Source of the DNA: Pseudomonas frederiksbergensis
Lineage (GTDB): Bacteria > Pseudomonadota > Gammaproteobacteria > Pseudomonadales > Pseudomonadaceae
DNA length: 64,000 bases
Direction: 5' to 3'
NCBI RefSeq assembly: GCF_017114915.1
Contig: NZ_JAAUOE010000013.1
Location: 1-64,000 of the forward strand
The notes below the pieces were generated by a model, which ran no database searches, was not told the DNA's origin, and was given only the letters and a program-made list of their open reading frames with translations. Positions 1-8,075 of this stretch are shown here, one piece after another; within the stretch, counting starts at the first letter, position 1; each line of letters begins with the position of its first letter. Made by a program: the position numbers and the translations under genes.

Positions 1-348
1 CTGATCACCATTCCGATGATCGCGCCGTCGCTGGCGGCGGGGGGCATGATGTCGTTCGCGTTGTCCCTGGATGATTTGGTGCTGGCGAGCTTCGTCTCGG
101 GGCCAGGCTCCACGACCCTGCCGATGGAAGTGTTCTCGGCGGTGCGCCTGGGCGTGAAGCCCGAGATCAATGCCGTGGCCAGTCTGATTCTGCTGGCGGT
201 GTCGCTGGTGACGTTCCTGGTCTGGTTCTTCAGCCGTCGAGCCGAAGAAATTCGCAAGCGTGCGATTCAGCAGGCCATCGAGGAAGCCGCCGCCGACTCC
301 TGGAAGCAACCGGAAGTACGCCGGACGCAGGCGCCTGAAGCGGCTTAA
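1..348 (+). CDS. potI: Polyamine ABC transporter permease, C-terminal part (PotI/SpuH type)
   Basis: The reading frame is open from the first base of the window, so the 5' end of the gene lies outside. The visible 115 residues form the end of an inner-membrane permease of the putrescine/spermidine ABC family. The segment 'SFALSLDDLVLASF' matches the EAA-loop region that contacts the ATPase, and a last membrane helix (about LILLAVSLVTFLVWFF) is followed by a charged cytoplasmic tail. In P. aeruginosa the polyamine permease gene spuH is followed by the acylase gene PA0305, and the same arrangement is seen here, which supports a PotI/SpuH assignment. Specificity for putrescine rather than spermidine cannot be decided from this fragment. 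Confidence 0.88.
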   Translation: MITIPMIAPSLAAGGMMSFALSLDDLVLASFVSGPGSTTLPMEVFSAVRLGVKPEINAVASLILLAVSLVTFLVWFFSRRAEEIRKRAIQQAIEEAAADSWKQPEVRRTQAPEAA

Positions 349-358
349 ACGCTGTGGA

Positions 359-437
359 TCAAAAGATCGCAGCCTGCGGCAGCTCCTACAGTGGAATGTG
401 AATCCCGTAGGAGCTGCCGCAGGCTGCGATCTTTTGA
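359..437. repeat. REPIN-type inverted repeat (perfect 31-bp arms)
   Basis: The arms at 359-389 and 407-437 are exact reverse complements separated by 17 bases, with the GTAGGAGCTGCCGCAGG core typical of fluorescent Pseudomonas REP elements. It lies between the convergent potI and acylase genes, where it can also act as a bidirectional terminator or mRNA stabiliser. Confidence 0.9.
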
Positions 438-488
438 CTTTATGGCTCAGAATTTTGCAGCGAAAGCGTCAGCCTGACCGGCAAAAAT

Positions 489-2891
489 CTACCGCGCCGG
501 CAACAGTTTCAAGGTGCTGCGGGTATTGGCCGTCACTTCTTCGTCATTGAAGTTCGCCTGGTAGTAAACCCCTTCGATGAACGCCTCGGCCTGATCGTCA
601 TAGTGGCTGTCGAACGGTACGCCGCTCTGGCCGACCGGGTTGATGGTCAGGCTGTGGGCCGGGTCGGCGAAGTCGATCAGGCGCCGTGTCGACGGGCCGT
701 AGGTCACGGGCCATGGCGCCGGGCCGATCTTGGCCGAGAGGTTATTCGGCACTTCGTGGGTGCCGGGCGCCGCGAACGGCCCGACGTTGAAGATCCGCTC
801 CAGCGGCTTTTGCATCCCCAGCGGATGACCGTGGGTCAGGGTGTGCGCCTTGCCCCACTGCCATTGCGCAACGTCGGCGCCCAGGGTGGTCTTGAGGTGA
901 GCCATGCTCGCTTGCCAGGCCACCTTGACCGTGTCGGCGCGGGTTTCCTTGCCCGGGGTGTTGCGGTTGTCCCACCAGGGTGAATCGGCGCAGGCCGCCA
1001 GGCGCGGCAGCGCGGCATCGATTACCCGGGTCGGGAGCAGCGTTTCGAAGAAGTCATTGCCCAGTTCATCGTGCAACGTCGCGTCGGCGAGGTTGAACAG
1101 GAACTGGTTGAACAGCGTGGCGCTGATGGAGTCCAGCGGGTAATCGCCGCTCCATTGCGCCAATTGCTCCACCCGTCTGAGCTCGGCCGGATCGCTCACC
1201 ACTTCACGCAACACCGGCAACAACGGCGCGAGCAAACGCGGACCGTAAGCGGTAGTGGTGCCCAGTTGCAGTTTCTGGTTGGCCTCGTTGTCCCATTTCA
1301 CATTCTTGTCGCTGAGCTGGCGATTGAGCTGCTGCCCGCGATCGGCGAGGTTGTAGTAACCGGGAATCTCCATGCCGGTGGGCGACACCGGTTGGAAGTT
1401 GGCCGAGACGATGTAGCCTCGCGCCGGGTTCTCTTCCTGCGGGTTGGCACTGAACGGGTAAAAACCTTCCTTGTCCGCCTGAGGGGTGCTGCCGTCGAGG
1501 ATAAAACCGGGCTTCACCCCGGCCGGGCGTTTGGGCAACAGCGCCGAGGCCCACCAACCGATGTCGCCTTTGGCATTGGCGTAGACGATGTTCAGCCCCG
1601 GTGCCTGAACCTTGGCCGATGCGGCGCGGGCCTTGGTCAGGGTGTCGGCGCGGTTGAGCTGGTAGAAGCCGTCGAGGATCGGATTCGGGGTTTCGAGAAA
1701 GGCCCACCACATGGCCACCGGCGTCTTGCCGGCGGCGGTGCCGAGCGCATCGTTGACGATCGGGCCGTGGGGCGACTGGCGCAGGGTCAGCGTGACCGCT
1801 GACTGGCCTTTCACCGCGATCTGTTGTTCGGTGTTGATCATGTCGACCCATTTACCGCGATACCAGACCTGGTTCGGGTTGTCCGGATTGACCTTCTCGG
1901 CGATCAGGTCCAGATCGTCGTTCTGGAACATTGTCAGGCTCCAGCCGAAGTCCAGGTTGTGGCCGAGGAATGCAAACGGCACCAGCGCCTGATGGTAACC
2001 ATAAAGCTCGAAGCCCGGCGCCGACAGGTGCGCTTCGTACCACACCGACGGCACCGAGAAGCGAATGTGCGGGTCACCGGCCAGCAGCGGCTTGCCGCTT
2101 TTGCTGTGGTTGCCGGAAATCACCCAGGCATTGCTGCCTTCGAATTGCGGCAGGCCATTGTCGGCCAGAGCCTGCTCGCTCAGGCGGGCGAGGGCGTTCA
2201 GGTCCTTCCAGTCATGGGTGGTGAGGGCGGGAGCAGGGTTGGCGCGCCCTTTGGCCAGTACGCCTTGGGGCTGCCAGTCGAGATCGAAGATAGTCAGGTA
2301 CTCGGCGCCCAGCTGGTCACGCACATAAGTCAGCAAGGGTTCGGTGCGAAATGCCGCGGCGAAGCTGTAGGCCATGTAACCGGCGATGCTGATGCTATCT
2401 TCGGCGGTGAAAGGGCGCTTGGGGATCCCCAGCACGTCGAACTCTACCGGCGCAGCGTGGCTGCCCTGATATTGATTGATGCCGTCCAGATAGGCTTGCA
2501 GGGCCTTCCATGCAGGCGACTGACGATCCAGCGCGGCCACGTAGCTTTCGGCCCGTTCGCGAATGCGCAGGCTGCGAAACAGTTTGTCGGTGTCGAGCAG
2601 TTTCGGGCCGAGGACTTCGGCCAACTCGCCACGGGCCAGGCGCCGCATGGCTTCCATCTGGAACAGTCGGTCCTGGGCGTGCACGTAGCCGAGGGCGCGG
2701 TAGAGGTCGGTTTCGTTTTCGGCACGGATATGCGGCACGCCGCGCTCGTCGTAGCGCACGGTCACCGAGCCTTGCAGGTGCTGCAACGCCACCTGGCCCT
2801 GACGCGTCGGTTGCTTGCTGTACACATACCAGCCACCCCCGGCGACGAGCATGACGATCAGCAAGGCAAGTGCGGTCAGGACGCGTTTCAT
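489..2891 (-). CDS. hacB: Penicillin/N-acyl-homoserine-lactone acylase family protein (HacB-like)
   Basis: An 800-residue Ntn-hydrolase of the penicillin G acylase family. These enzymes are exported and cleave themselves autocatalytically before the nucleophile Ser to give alpha and beta chains. The nucleophile is Ser253 in the motif EGSNAWVISG, leaving a beta chain of about 548 residues. Residues 1-25 form a hydrophobic export signal or anchor. The reading frame could extend 46 codons further upstream, but the start at 2891 is preferred because it has AAGGAGT just upstream and begins directly at the signal. The position after a polyamine permease gene matches PA0305 of P. aeruginosa, whose product HacB degrades acyl-homoserine lactones. 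Quorum quenching is therefore inferred from family and position; the true substrate could be another amide. Confidence 0.85.
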   Translation of the reverse strand: MKRVLTALALLIVMLVAGGGWYVYSKQPTRQGQVALQHLQGSVTVRYDERGVPHIRAENETDLYRALGYVHAQDRLFQMEAMRRLARGELAEVLGPKLLDTDKLFRSLRIRERAESYVAALDRQSPAWKALQAYLDGINQYQGSHAAPVEFDVLGIPKRPFTAEDSISIAGYMAYSFAAAFRTEPLLTYVRDQLGAEYLTIFDLDWQPQGVLAKGRANPAPALTTHDWKDLNALARLSEQALADNGLPQFEGSNAWVISGNHSKSGKPLLAGDPHIRFSVPSVWYEAHLSAPGFELYGYHQALVPFAFLGHNLDFGWSLTMFQNDDLDLIAEKVNPDNPNQVWYRGKWVDMINTEQQIAVKGQSAVTLTLRQSPHGPIVNDALGTAAGKTPVAMWWAFLETPNPILDGFYQLNRADTLTKARAASAKVQAPGLNIVYANAKGDIGWWASALLPKRPAGVKPGFILDGSTPQADKEGFYPFSANPQEENPARGYIVSANFQPVSPTGMEIPGYYNLADRGQQLNRQLSDKNVKWDNEANQKLQLGTTTAYGPRLLAPLLPVLREVVSDPAELRRVEQLAQWSGDYPLDSISATLFNQFLFNLADATLHDELGNDFFETLLPTRVIDAALPRLAACADSPWWDNRNTPGKETRADTVKVAWQASMAHLKTTLGADVAQWQWGKAHTLTHGHPLGMQKPLERIFNVGPFAAPGTHEVPNNLSAKIGPAPWPVTYGPSTRRLIDFADPAHSLTINPVGQSGVPFDSHYDDQAEAFIEGVYYQANFNDEEVTANTRSTLKLLPAR

Positions 2892-2995
2892 GGTGACTCC
2901 TTGTTCTTTCGGGATTGCCGCCCGTGTGGGCTGCAAACGTGTAGCACAGGCCTCCTGTGCCGGGCATCGCGGTCCTGGAAAAGTCAGTAATGGCC

Positions 2996-3574
2996 TTACT
3001 TCATCTGCGCCGGCCATGGGCAGTAGCAACCCACCGCCAGCGTGTGGGTGGCGTTCACCGCCCGGCCTTCGTTCAGCGCTTGCAGGATGGGCTCAATAAA
3101 ACTGTTGCTCGAATTGCAGGTCAGGCCTTCGCTGTACGGACCGAAATACGCCAGCTTGCCAGTGCGGTCCCAGATCGCTACCGCCGGGCTGGCGGGGACC
3201 TGTTCGGAGCCAGGCAGGACAGTGATGGTTTTAAGGCGGCTCAAGGTGGCGGGCAGTTGGCCGTGGCTGCCGGGTTTTTGTACCGTATAGAACTCGACGC
3301 CCTGCGGTACATATTGCTCAACCAGTTCAGTCAGGTGTTGTTGGTTGCCGACGTTGCACGGGCAGGCCGGGTCCCAGAAGTGCACCAGGCGAATGGCGCC
3401 GGGGCCGGCGAGTTCGTCCGGCAGGCGCAACGGGTCGCCGGAGAACACGGCGGTGTGCGAGCTGAAGGCTCGCAGGTAGCGTCCCTGGAACCAGTCGTAA
3501 GCGGCCCACAGCACGCCGGCGCACACAAGGGCGAGCAGGCTGGCAAGCAGTGTGGTGCGGTAGGCCGGGCGCAT
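2996..3574 (-). CDS. Membrane-anchored thioredoxin-like protein (DUF6436-like)
   Basis: A 192-residue protein with one N-terminal membrane helix (about residues 8-25) and a thioredoxin-like periplasmic domain. The usual CxxC redox site is replaced by the motif FWDPACPCN, where the cysteines are spaced C-x-C. A second C-x-C lies near the C-terminus (GCYCPWP). The segment after the helix follows a thioredoxin-type strand-helix pattern, including 'VPASPAVAIWDRTGKLAYFGP' around the expected cis-proline loop. The reading frame runs to 3682, but the Met at 3574 begins directly before the membrane helix and is the likely start. A role in periplasmic disulfide chemistry or metal binding is inferred only. 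It diverges from the following hydrolase gene. Confidence 0.72.
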   Translation of the reverse strand: MRPAYRTTLLASLLALVCAGVLWAAYDWFQGRYLRAFSSHTAVFSGDPLRLPDELAGPGAIRLVHFWDPACPCNVGNQQHLTELVEQYVPQGVEFYTVQKPGSHGQLPATLSRLKTITVLPGSEQVPASPAVAIWDRTGKLAYFGPYSEGLTCNSSNSFIEPILQALNEGRAVNATHTLAVGCYCPWPAQMK

Positions 3575-3671
3575 GGGTTTCAATCCTCGAAGGTCGGCTA
3601 GCTTGCCATGCTTGCCGCGACAGATGAATATCGCAGGCCCATAAAGTCCGTTTCGCGCTCTGGAATGCCCC

Positions 3672-4619
3672 ATGCCTGCCACTTTCGACCCCGATCATCT
3701 GCGTGCCAGCCTGCGGCCATTGGCCGAGTGGCAGCCGCTGTCGACGGAGGCCATGGCCTATCAGCGTTTTTATGGGCTGGATTTTCCACAACGGACCCTG
3801 CGCAGTGGTCTGGGGCGGTTCGAGGTCGATGGCTATGAAGTGGTCAGCCAGCTTTGGTGGTCCGAGCGGGCGAAGGCGACGCTGTTTTTATTTCACGGCT
3901 TCTACGATCACACCGGGCTCTACCGGCATGTGATCGAGTGGGCGCTGGACCAGGGTTTTGCGGTCATCGCCTGTGACCTGCCGGGGCATGGCCTGTCCAG
4001 CGGCGAACGGGCGAGCATCAAGGACTTCGCCGAGTACCAGAGCACGCTGCAAGGGCTGCTGGCCGAGGCACAGTCGTTGGGTCTTCCGCAACCCTGGCAC
4101 TTGTGCGGGCAAAGCACCGGCGGGGCGATCGTGATCGACCATGTGCTTAATCAGGGCGCGAGCAGCCCGGCTCAGGGGCAGGTGATTCTGTTGTCGCCAC
4201 TGGTGCGACCGCGAGCCTGGGGCTGGTCGCGGCTCAGTTATTACTTGCTCAAGCCATTCGTCAAAGGCATCGCCCGGCGCTTCAGCGAGAACTCCAACGA
4301 TCCTGACTTCCTCGCATTCCTGCAGGCCGATCCGCTGCAACCGCTGCGCCTGCCGACAGCCTGGGTCGGTGCGCTGGGACGGTGGATCAAGCGTATCGAA
4401 GCCGCACCGAACAGCCCGCGACGGCCGCTGATCGTGCAGGGCCAGGCGGACATGACCGTGGATTGGCAGCATAACCTTGAGGTGTTGCGGGGCAAGTTCG
4501 ATCGGCCCCAGGTGCTGATGCTGCCTGGGGCGCGGCATCATCTGGCGAATGAGTCATTGGGATTGCGGCAGGAGTATTTCGGGTTTTTGAGCAAACGGAT
4601 CAAGGGGCGGAATTTTTAG
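3672..4619 (+). CDS. Alpha/beta hydrolase, lysophospholipase-like
   Basis: A 315-residue alpha/beta hydrolase of the Hydrolase_4 (monoacylglycerol lipase/lysophospholipase) type. The oxyanion-hole segment FLFHGFYDHTGLY is followed by the nucleophile elbow GQSTGG (GxSxG with Ser). Late Asp and His candidates lie in 'VQGQADMTVD' and 'PGARHHLANE'. No signal peptide is seen, so it is probably cytoplasmic. The gene diverges from the thioredoxin-like gene, with its start about 100 bases from that gene's start. The substrate is unknown; monoacylglycerol or lysophospholipid is the family expectation. Confidence 0.8.
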   Translation: MPATFDPDHLRASLRPLAEWQPLSTEAMAYQRFYGLDFPQRTLRSGLGRFEVDGYEVVSQLWWSERAKATLFLFHGFYDHTGLYRHVIEWALDQGFAVIACDLPGHGLSSGERASIKDFAEYQSTLQGLLAEAQSLGLPQPWHLCGQSTGGAIVIDHVLNQGASSPAQGQVILLSPLVRPRAWGWSRLSYYLLKPFVKGIARRFSENSNDPDFLAFLQADPLQPLRLPTAWVGALGRWIKRIEAAPNSPRRPLIVQGQADMTVDWQHNLEVLRGKFDRPQVLMLPGARHHLANESLGLRQEYFGFLSKRIKGRNF

Positions 4620-4677
4620 CGGTAGCCAGGGCCCCATCGGGCTTGCCCCGCGATGGCGATCTGGCTGACGCCAACAA

Positions 4678-5430
4678 TTACTGGGTCAGGCTCGACGTGC
4701 TTTGCCCCACCGCCAACCCCGCCCGAATCGCCGCCAGTGCCGCCTGGTAATAAGCCTTGCCCTCAGTGGACTCGGCGAACGTGGCGAACTCTTCCAGCTC
4801 TTCATCCGACAGGTCGCGATAAACATACAGCAGCGTGTTGTTCAGGTCGGCGCCGATCTGTTCCATCAAACGCTGGCGCTGACCGTTCAACATGCCTTGA
4901 GCCTGACCGCCGCCGAGCAGGCCGGGGATCATCGAACTCAGACTGTCGGCGGCCACGCCCGCGATCGCCAGGCTGACTTCAGCGCCGGCCTCGCGGGCGG
5001 GCAGGGCCTGGGCCAGGTGGCCGATGATCAGCTGACGGGTATCGCTGGCCTGCATTTTCGGCAAGCCCTTGGCGTTTTTCGCCAATTGATCGCGACGGGT
5101 CGCCAGCAGCTCGGCGGCGACGATTTTCTTGCCCAGCGGCGATTGAAAGAAGGTCAGTGCAGGTTTCGGGTCGGCGAGCTTCTTGCGCAGTTGCGCTTGG
5201 GCACGCTGGTCCATGGCCTTGGGGGCGAAACGCTGATTGCTGTTGTTGACCAAGGCCTGAAACACCGCTGGTGGCAGGCTATTCTGGTAACGCTGCTGAG
5301 CGGCCGAGAGTGCATCGTTGAAATGCGCGCGTTGTTCTGGCCAACCGGCGACCTTGTACAACTGGTCGTGGCCGTCCGCCCAGGCGGGCAAAACGCAGAA
5401 CATCAACAGTGAGAAAAGCAAGCGACGCAT
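4678..5430 (-). CDS. Exported DUF2059 family protein
   Basis: A 250-residue protein with a clear Sec signal peptide (MRRLLFSLLMFCVLPAWA) followed by helical sequence. The C-terminal half, with 'LYVYRDLSDEELEEFATF' and 'EGKAYYQAALAAI', matches the DUF2059 pattern of alpha-helical periplasmic proteins. The open frame continues 50 codons upstream, but the Met at 5430 is chosen because an AGGAG ribosome-binding site precedes it and it opens the signal peptide. The function is unknown in the family. It diverges from the oxygenase gene that begins at 5564. Confidence 0.8.
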   Translation of the reverse strand: MRRLLFSLLMFCVLPAWADGHDQLYKVAGWPEQRAHFNDALSAAQQRYQNSLPPAVFQALVNNSNQRFAPKAMDQRAQAQLRKKLADPKPALTFFQSPLGKKIVAAELLATRRDQLAKNAKGLPKMQASDTRQLIIGHLAQALPAREAGAEVSLAIAGVAADSLSSMIPGLLGGGQAQGMLNGQRQRLMEQIGADLNNTLLYVYRDLSDEELEEFATFAESTEGKAYYQAALAAIRAGLAVGQSTSSLTQ

Positions 5431-5563
5431 AGGTACTCCTGTCAGCAGGCGACTATTCTCCGTGCGGCATTCGTACTTGTCGAGAATTCGTATCAGGTTG
5501 AGTGCCTTATCCGACCAATCCTCCGCTGCATGGCTCTGTCGGATTTGTGGGCACAGGAATACT

Positions 5564-6196
5564 ATGCGCGCCATGCACATACCCTCTGATCACCCGCTGC
5601 TGTTACGTATCGTCGACGACCTGGCCGCACGCGGCTGGTCGCGGCAGAATATTTTCCTGCCTCTGGATCTGACCCGGGCACTGGCGGCCGAGTGCCGCAA
5701 ACGTGCCGCCGAGGGTGAGCTCGCCCCGGCCGCCGTGGGGCGCGGGCCGTTTTCGGAAATCCGCGAGGGTATTCGCGGTGACCATATCCAGTGGCTTGAA
5801 CCCGGTCAGGCCGAGGCCTGCGACCGCTACCTGGGGTTGATGGACAGCCTGCGCGAGGCGATGAATCGCGGTTTGTTCCTGGGCCTGGAAGACTTCGAAA
5901 GTCATTTCGCCCTGTATCCGCCCGGCGCTTTCTACCTCAAGCATGTTGACCGTTTCCGCGACGACGATCGGCGCATGGTTTCGGCGGTGATCTACCTCAA
6001 TGACGCCTGGCTGCCCGAGCATGGCGGTCAGTTGCGCATGTACCTGGACGAAGGCGTCGAGCATGATGTGGTGCCTACCGGCGGATGCCTGGTGGTGTTC
6101 CTGTCGGGCGAGGTGCCCCACGAAGTCCTCCCCGCGACCCGAGAGCGCCTGTCGTTGACGGGCTGGTTCCGCCGTCGTGGCAACGAGCCGTTCTGA
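5564..6196 (+). CDS. 2-oxoglutarate/Fe(II)-dependent oxygenase
   Basis: A 210-residue 2OG-Fe(II) oxygenase. The HxD...H iron triad is visible as KHVD in 'FYLKHVDRFRDDDRRM' and the distal His in 'GEVPHEVLPA', followed by the Arg of 'RERLSLTGWF' that would hold 2-oxoglutarate. The family resembles prolyl-4-hydroxylase-like and SM-20-type enzymes, so the likely reaction is hydroxylation of a protein or small molecule. The start is either 5564 or the Met at 5573; 5564 has a nearby AGGA. The stop codon overlaps the ATG of the next gene (TGATG), so the two are probably translationally coupled. Confidence 0.82.
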   Translation: MRAMHIPSDHPLLLRIVDDLAARGWSRQNIFLPLDLTRALAAECRKRAAEGELAPAAVGRGPFSEIREGIRGDHIQWLEPGQAEACDRYLGLMDSLREAMNRGLFLGLEDFESHFALYPPGAFYLKHVDRFRDDDRRMVSAVIYLNDAWLPEHGGQLRMYLDEGVEHDVVPTGGCLVVFLSGEVPHEVLPATRERLSLTGWFRRRGNEPF

Positions 6197-6684
6197 TGAT
6201 GCAAAAGATGCTGGTAAGCCGCTGTTTGCTGGGGCACAGGGTCCGTTACGACGGCGGGGCCAGCGGGCCGTTCGATCTGTTGGAGCAGTGGATTGCAGAA
6301 GGTCGGGTGGTGCCGTTGTGCCCGGAAGTCGCTGGCGGGTTGCCGACGCCAAGGGCAGCTGCGGAGATTCCTGGCGGGCAGGGCGGTGAGGTGCTTGATG
6401 GCCTTGCATCGGTCATCACCACCGAGGGCGAGGACGTCAGTGCCGAGTTTCTGTCGGGGGCTTGGCAGGCGCTGGAACTGGTGCGGCAGCACGGTATCCG
6501 GATTGCCGTACTCAAGGCCAACAGCCCGTCCTGCGGGAATCTGCTGACCTATGACGGGACGTTCGGTGGCGTGAAGGTCAGCGGCGAAGGTGTGACGGCG
6601 GCGTTGCTCAAGCGCCATGGCGTGCAAGTCTTCAGCGAGCTGGAGTTGCCGCAAGCGGCACAGGCTCTGACCATGCTCGACTAA
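6196..6684 (+). CDS. DUF523 family protein, TudS-like thiouracil desulfidase candidate
   Basis: A 162-residue stand-alone DUF523 protein. Three conserved cysteines are present in the expected contexts: SRCLLG near the N-terminus, PLCPEVAGG, and NSPSCG. In the characterised DUF523 enzyme TudS, three cysteines hold a [4Fe-4S] cluster that removes sulfur from 2-thiouracil. Here the protein lacks the DUF1722 extension found in fused homologues. The role is inferred as desulfuration of thiolated pyrimidines, possibly salvage of bases from modified tRNA. The start overlaps the stop of the upstream oxygenase gene, suggesting co-expression. Confidence 0.75.
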   Translation: MMQKMLVSRCLLGHRVRYDGGASGPFDLLEQWIAEGRVVPLCPEVAGGLPTPRAAAEIPGGQGGEVLDGLASVITTEGEDVSAEFLSGAWQALELVRQHGIRIAVLKANSPSCGNLLTYDGTFGGVKVSGEGVTAALLKRHGVQVFSELELPQAAQALTMLD

Positions 6685-6698
6685 CAATCCACGACGAA

Positions 6699-6794
6699 CC
6701 CTGTAGGAGCGGGCTTGCCCGCGAAGACGGCGGCACAGTCAGCATTGATGTCACCTGACACACCGCTTTCGCGAGCAAGCTCGCTCCTACAGGG
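6699..6794. repeat. REPIN-type inverted repeat
   Basis: Outer arms carry the sequence CCCTGTAGGAGCGGGCTTGC and its near-complement ending at 6794, enclosing a less symmetric centre. It lies between two convergent genes. Confidence 0.85.
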
Positions 6795-6801
6795 TTGAAT
6801 T

Positions 6802-7395
6802 TCACTCAGGATGTTTCAGCAGCTCACCCGTACCCGCCCCGAACCACTTCTGCTCCAGCGCCTCCAGCCGGCCATCGGCCTTGATCCGCTGCAAGGCGTT
6901 TTCCAGGCTGGCGTGAAACGCCGGGTTACCCTTCTGAAACGGTATCGCCAGGCTCACAGCCGGGGCGGCTTTCGGCTTTTCCTCCGTCAGTGACTGCACC
7001 AACAGGATGGAGCGCGGTTGCTCGTCTTTCTGCGCGAGCAATTGCGCTTGGGCGTGCATGTAAGGTTCGCTGAAGTCGAAACGATCCTTCAGGTCCGAAG
7101 TCAGTGCGATGTGATTGATGGCAACGTCGTATTTGCCGCTTTCGACGCCGGTCAACAGATCGCCGGAGTCGGTGACAACGAAGTCGGCCCGCACATCCAG
7201 CTCATTGGCCAGTAATTGACCCAACTCGACCTCGAACCCGGTCAGTTTGCCGTCATCCTTGAAATTGAAAGGCGGTGTATTAGCCTCAAGAGCAATGCGC
7301 AGTTCGCCGCGGTCGTTTACATCGTCAATCAGTTCGGCATGGGCCAAAGGGCTCAAAAGGGGTAGCAGGCAGATCAGGCCAGGCAAAAAGCGCAT
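6802..7395 (-). CDS. Short periplasmic solute-binding protein of the amino-acid type (reduced lobe 2)
   Basis: A 197-residue secreted protein with the signal peptide MRFLPGLICLLPLLSPLAHA and an SBP_bac_3-like domain. Lobe 1 is well conserved: 'GELRIALEANTPPFNF', 'GFEVELGQLLANEL' and 'GKYDVAINHIALTSDLKDRF'. Normal family members have about 85 residues of lobe 2 between that point and the final helix; here only about 25 residues separate 'LLAQKDEQ' from 'AIPFQKGNPAFHASLENA'. The terminal 'ADGRLEALEQKWFG' is retained. No permease or ATPase gene is adjacent. A GTG six bases upstream could also start translation, but the ATG has AAAGGAG at good spacing. Transport function is doubtful; sensing or scavenging are alternatives. 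Confidence 0.78.
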   Translation of the reverse strand: MRFLPGLICLLPLLSPLAHAELIDDVNDRGELRIALEANTPPFNFKDDGKLTGFEVELGQLLANELDVRADFVVTDSGDLLTGVESGKYDVAINHIALTSDLKDRFDFSEPYMHAQAQLLAQKDEQPRSILLVQSLTEEKPKAAPAVSLAIPFQKGNPAFHASLENALQRIKADGRLEALEQKWFGAGTGELLKHPE

Positions 7396-7531
7396 GGTCA
7401 CTCCTTTGAATTCATTTTATCGCGACGCGCAGTTCAGGCTCGCTTTGCTATGGTTGTCGAGAGCCTTCGACAACGAATGGCCGTTAAGTTGTCACGGCCA
7501 AGCGAATTTTACGGAAAAACTGGAGAAGAGA

Positions 7532-7957
7532 ATGAAAACCTTTATGTCACGAGCAGGATTGGTTGGGCTGTTGCTGAGCGCATCGATGCTGGCAACCGCT
7601 GCCACACCCGCTCCCAAAGGCGCCGAAGTGTTCATCGTATCTCCCGAGGATGGAGCCACAGTCGCGCAAACTTTCACTGTGAAATTCGGCGTCAAGGAAA
7701 TCGCGCTGGCACCAGCGGGCGATGTCACCAAAAACACGGGGCATCATCACCTGCTGATCGATGTCGACAAACTGCCAGCAGCCGATGCGCCGATCCCGAT
7801 GGATGCCAACCACATGCACTTCGGCAAAGCGCAGACCCAGGCTGAAATCAAACTGGCTCCGGGCAAGCACACCTTGCAGCTCGAACTGGGCGACAAAGGG
7901 CACATGCCGTTCGATCCGCCGATCGTTTCGAAGAAAATCACCGTGACAGTGGAATAA
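7532..7957 (+). CDS. Exported DUF4399 protein
   Basis: A 141-residue protein with a signal peptide ending near ATAATPAPKG. The mature part is beta-rich and contains the DUF4399 signature 'VFIVSPEDGATV', 'NTGHHHLLIDVD' and 'MHFGKAQT', the last two being histidine-rich. Related small periplasmic proteins may bind metals through such histidines, which is inference here. The ATG at 7532 follows GGAGAAGAG. The gene ends directly in a strong intrinsic terminator and diverges from the solute-binding protein gene. Confidence 0.8.
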   Translation: MKTFMSRAGLVGLLLSASMLATAATPAPKGAEVFIVSPEDGATVAQTFTVKFGVKEIALAPAGDVTKNTGHHHLLIDVDKLPAADAPIPMDANHMHFGKAQTQAEIKLAPGKHTLQLELGDKGHMPFDPPIVSKKITVTVE

Positions 7958-7990
7958 AAAACGGGAGCCCTTGGGGCTCCCGTTTTTTAT
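7955..7990. terminator. Intrinsic terminator after the DUF4399 gene
   Basis: The stem ACGGGAGCCC/GGGCTCCCGT with loop TTGG is followed by a run of T and preceded by a run of A, so it can work in both directions. It separates the DUF4399 gene from the convergent serA. Confidence 0.93.
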
Positions 7991-7993
7991 TGC

Positions 7994-8069
7994 GGCAAGT
8001 TTCAAGCGGCAAGCTTCAAGTAGAAGCCAAAGCTGACTCAACTTGCCGCTTGTAGCTTGTCGCTCGAAG
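7994..8069. repeat. Imperfect inverted repeat of AAGCTTCAAG/CGGCAAG type
   Basis: Several related copies of CGGCAAG...TTCAAG and their complements lie between 7994 and 8069. This is a second type of intergenic palindrome, different from the GTAGGAGC REP elements, seen between convergent genes. Confidence 0.5.
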
Positions 8070-8075
8070 CTGCTG

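Noticed and set aside
2892..3029. 46-codon N-terminal extension of the acylase
   Set aside because: The extension would place the export signal in the middle of the N-terminus, and the internal Met at 2891 has a good ribosome site.
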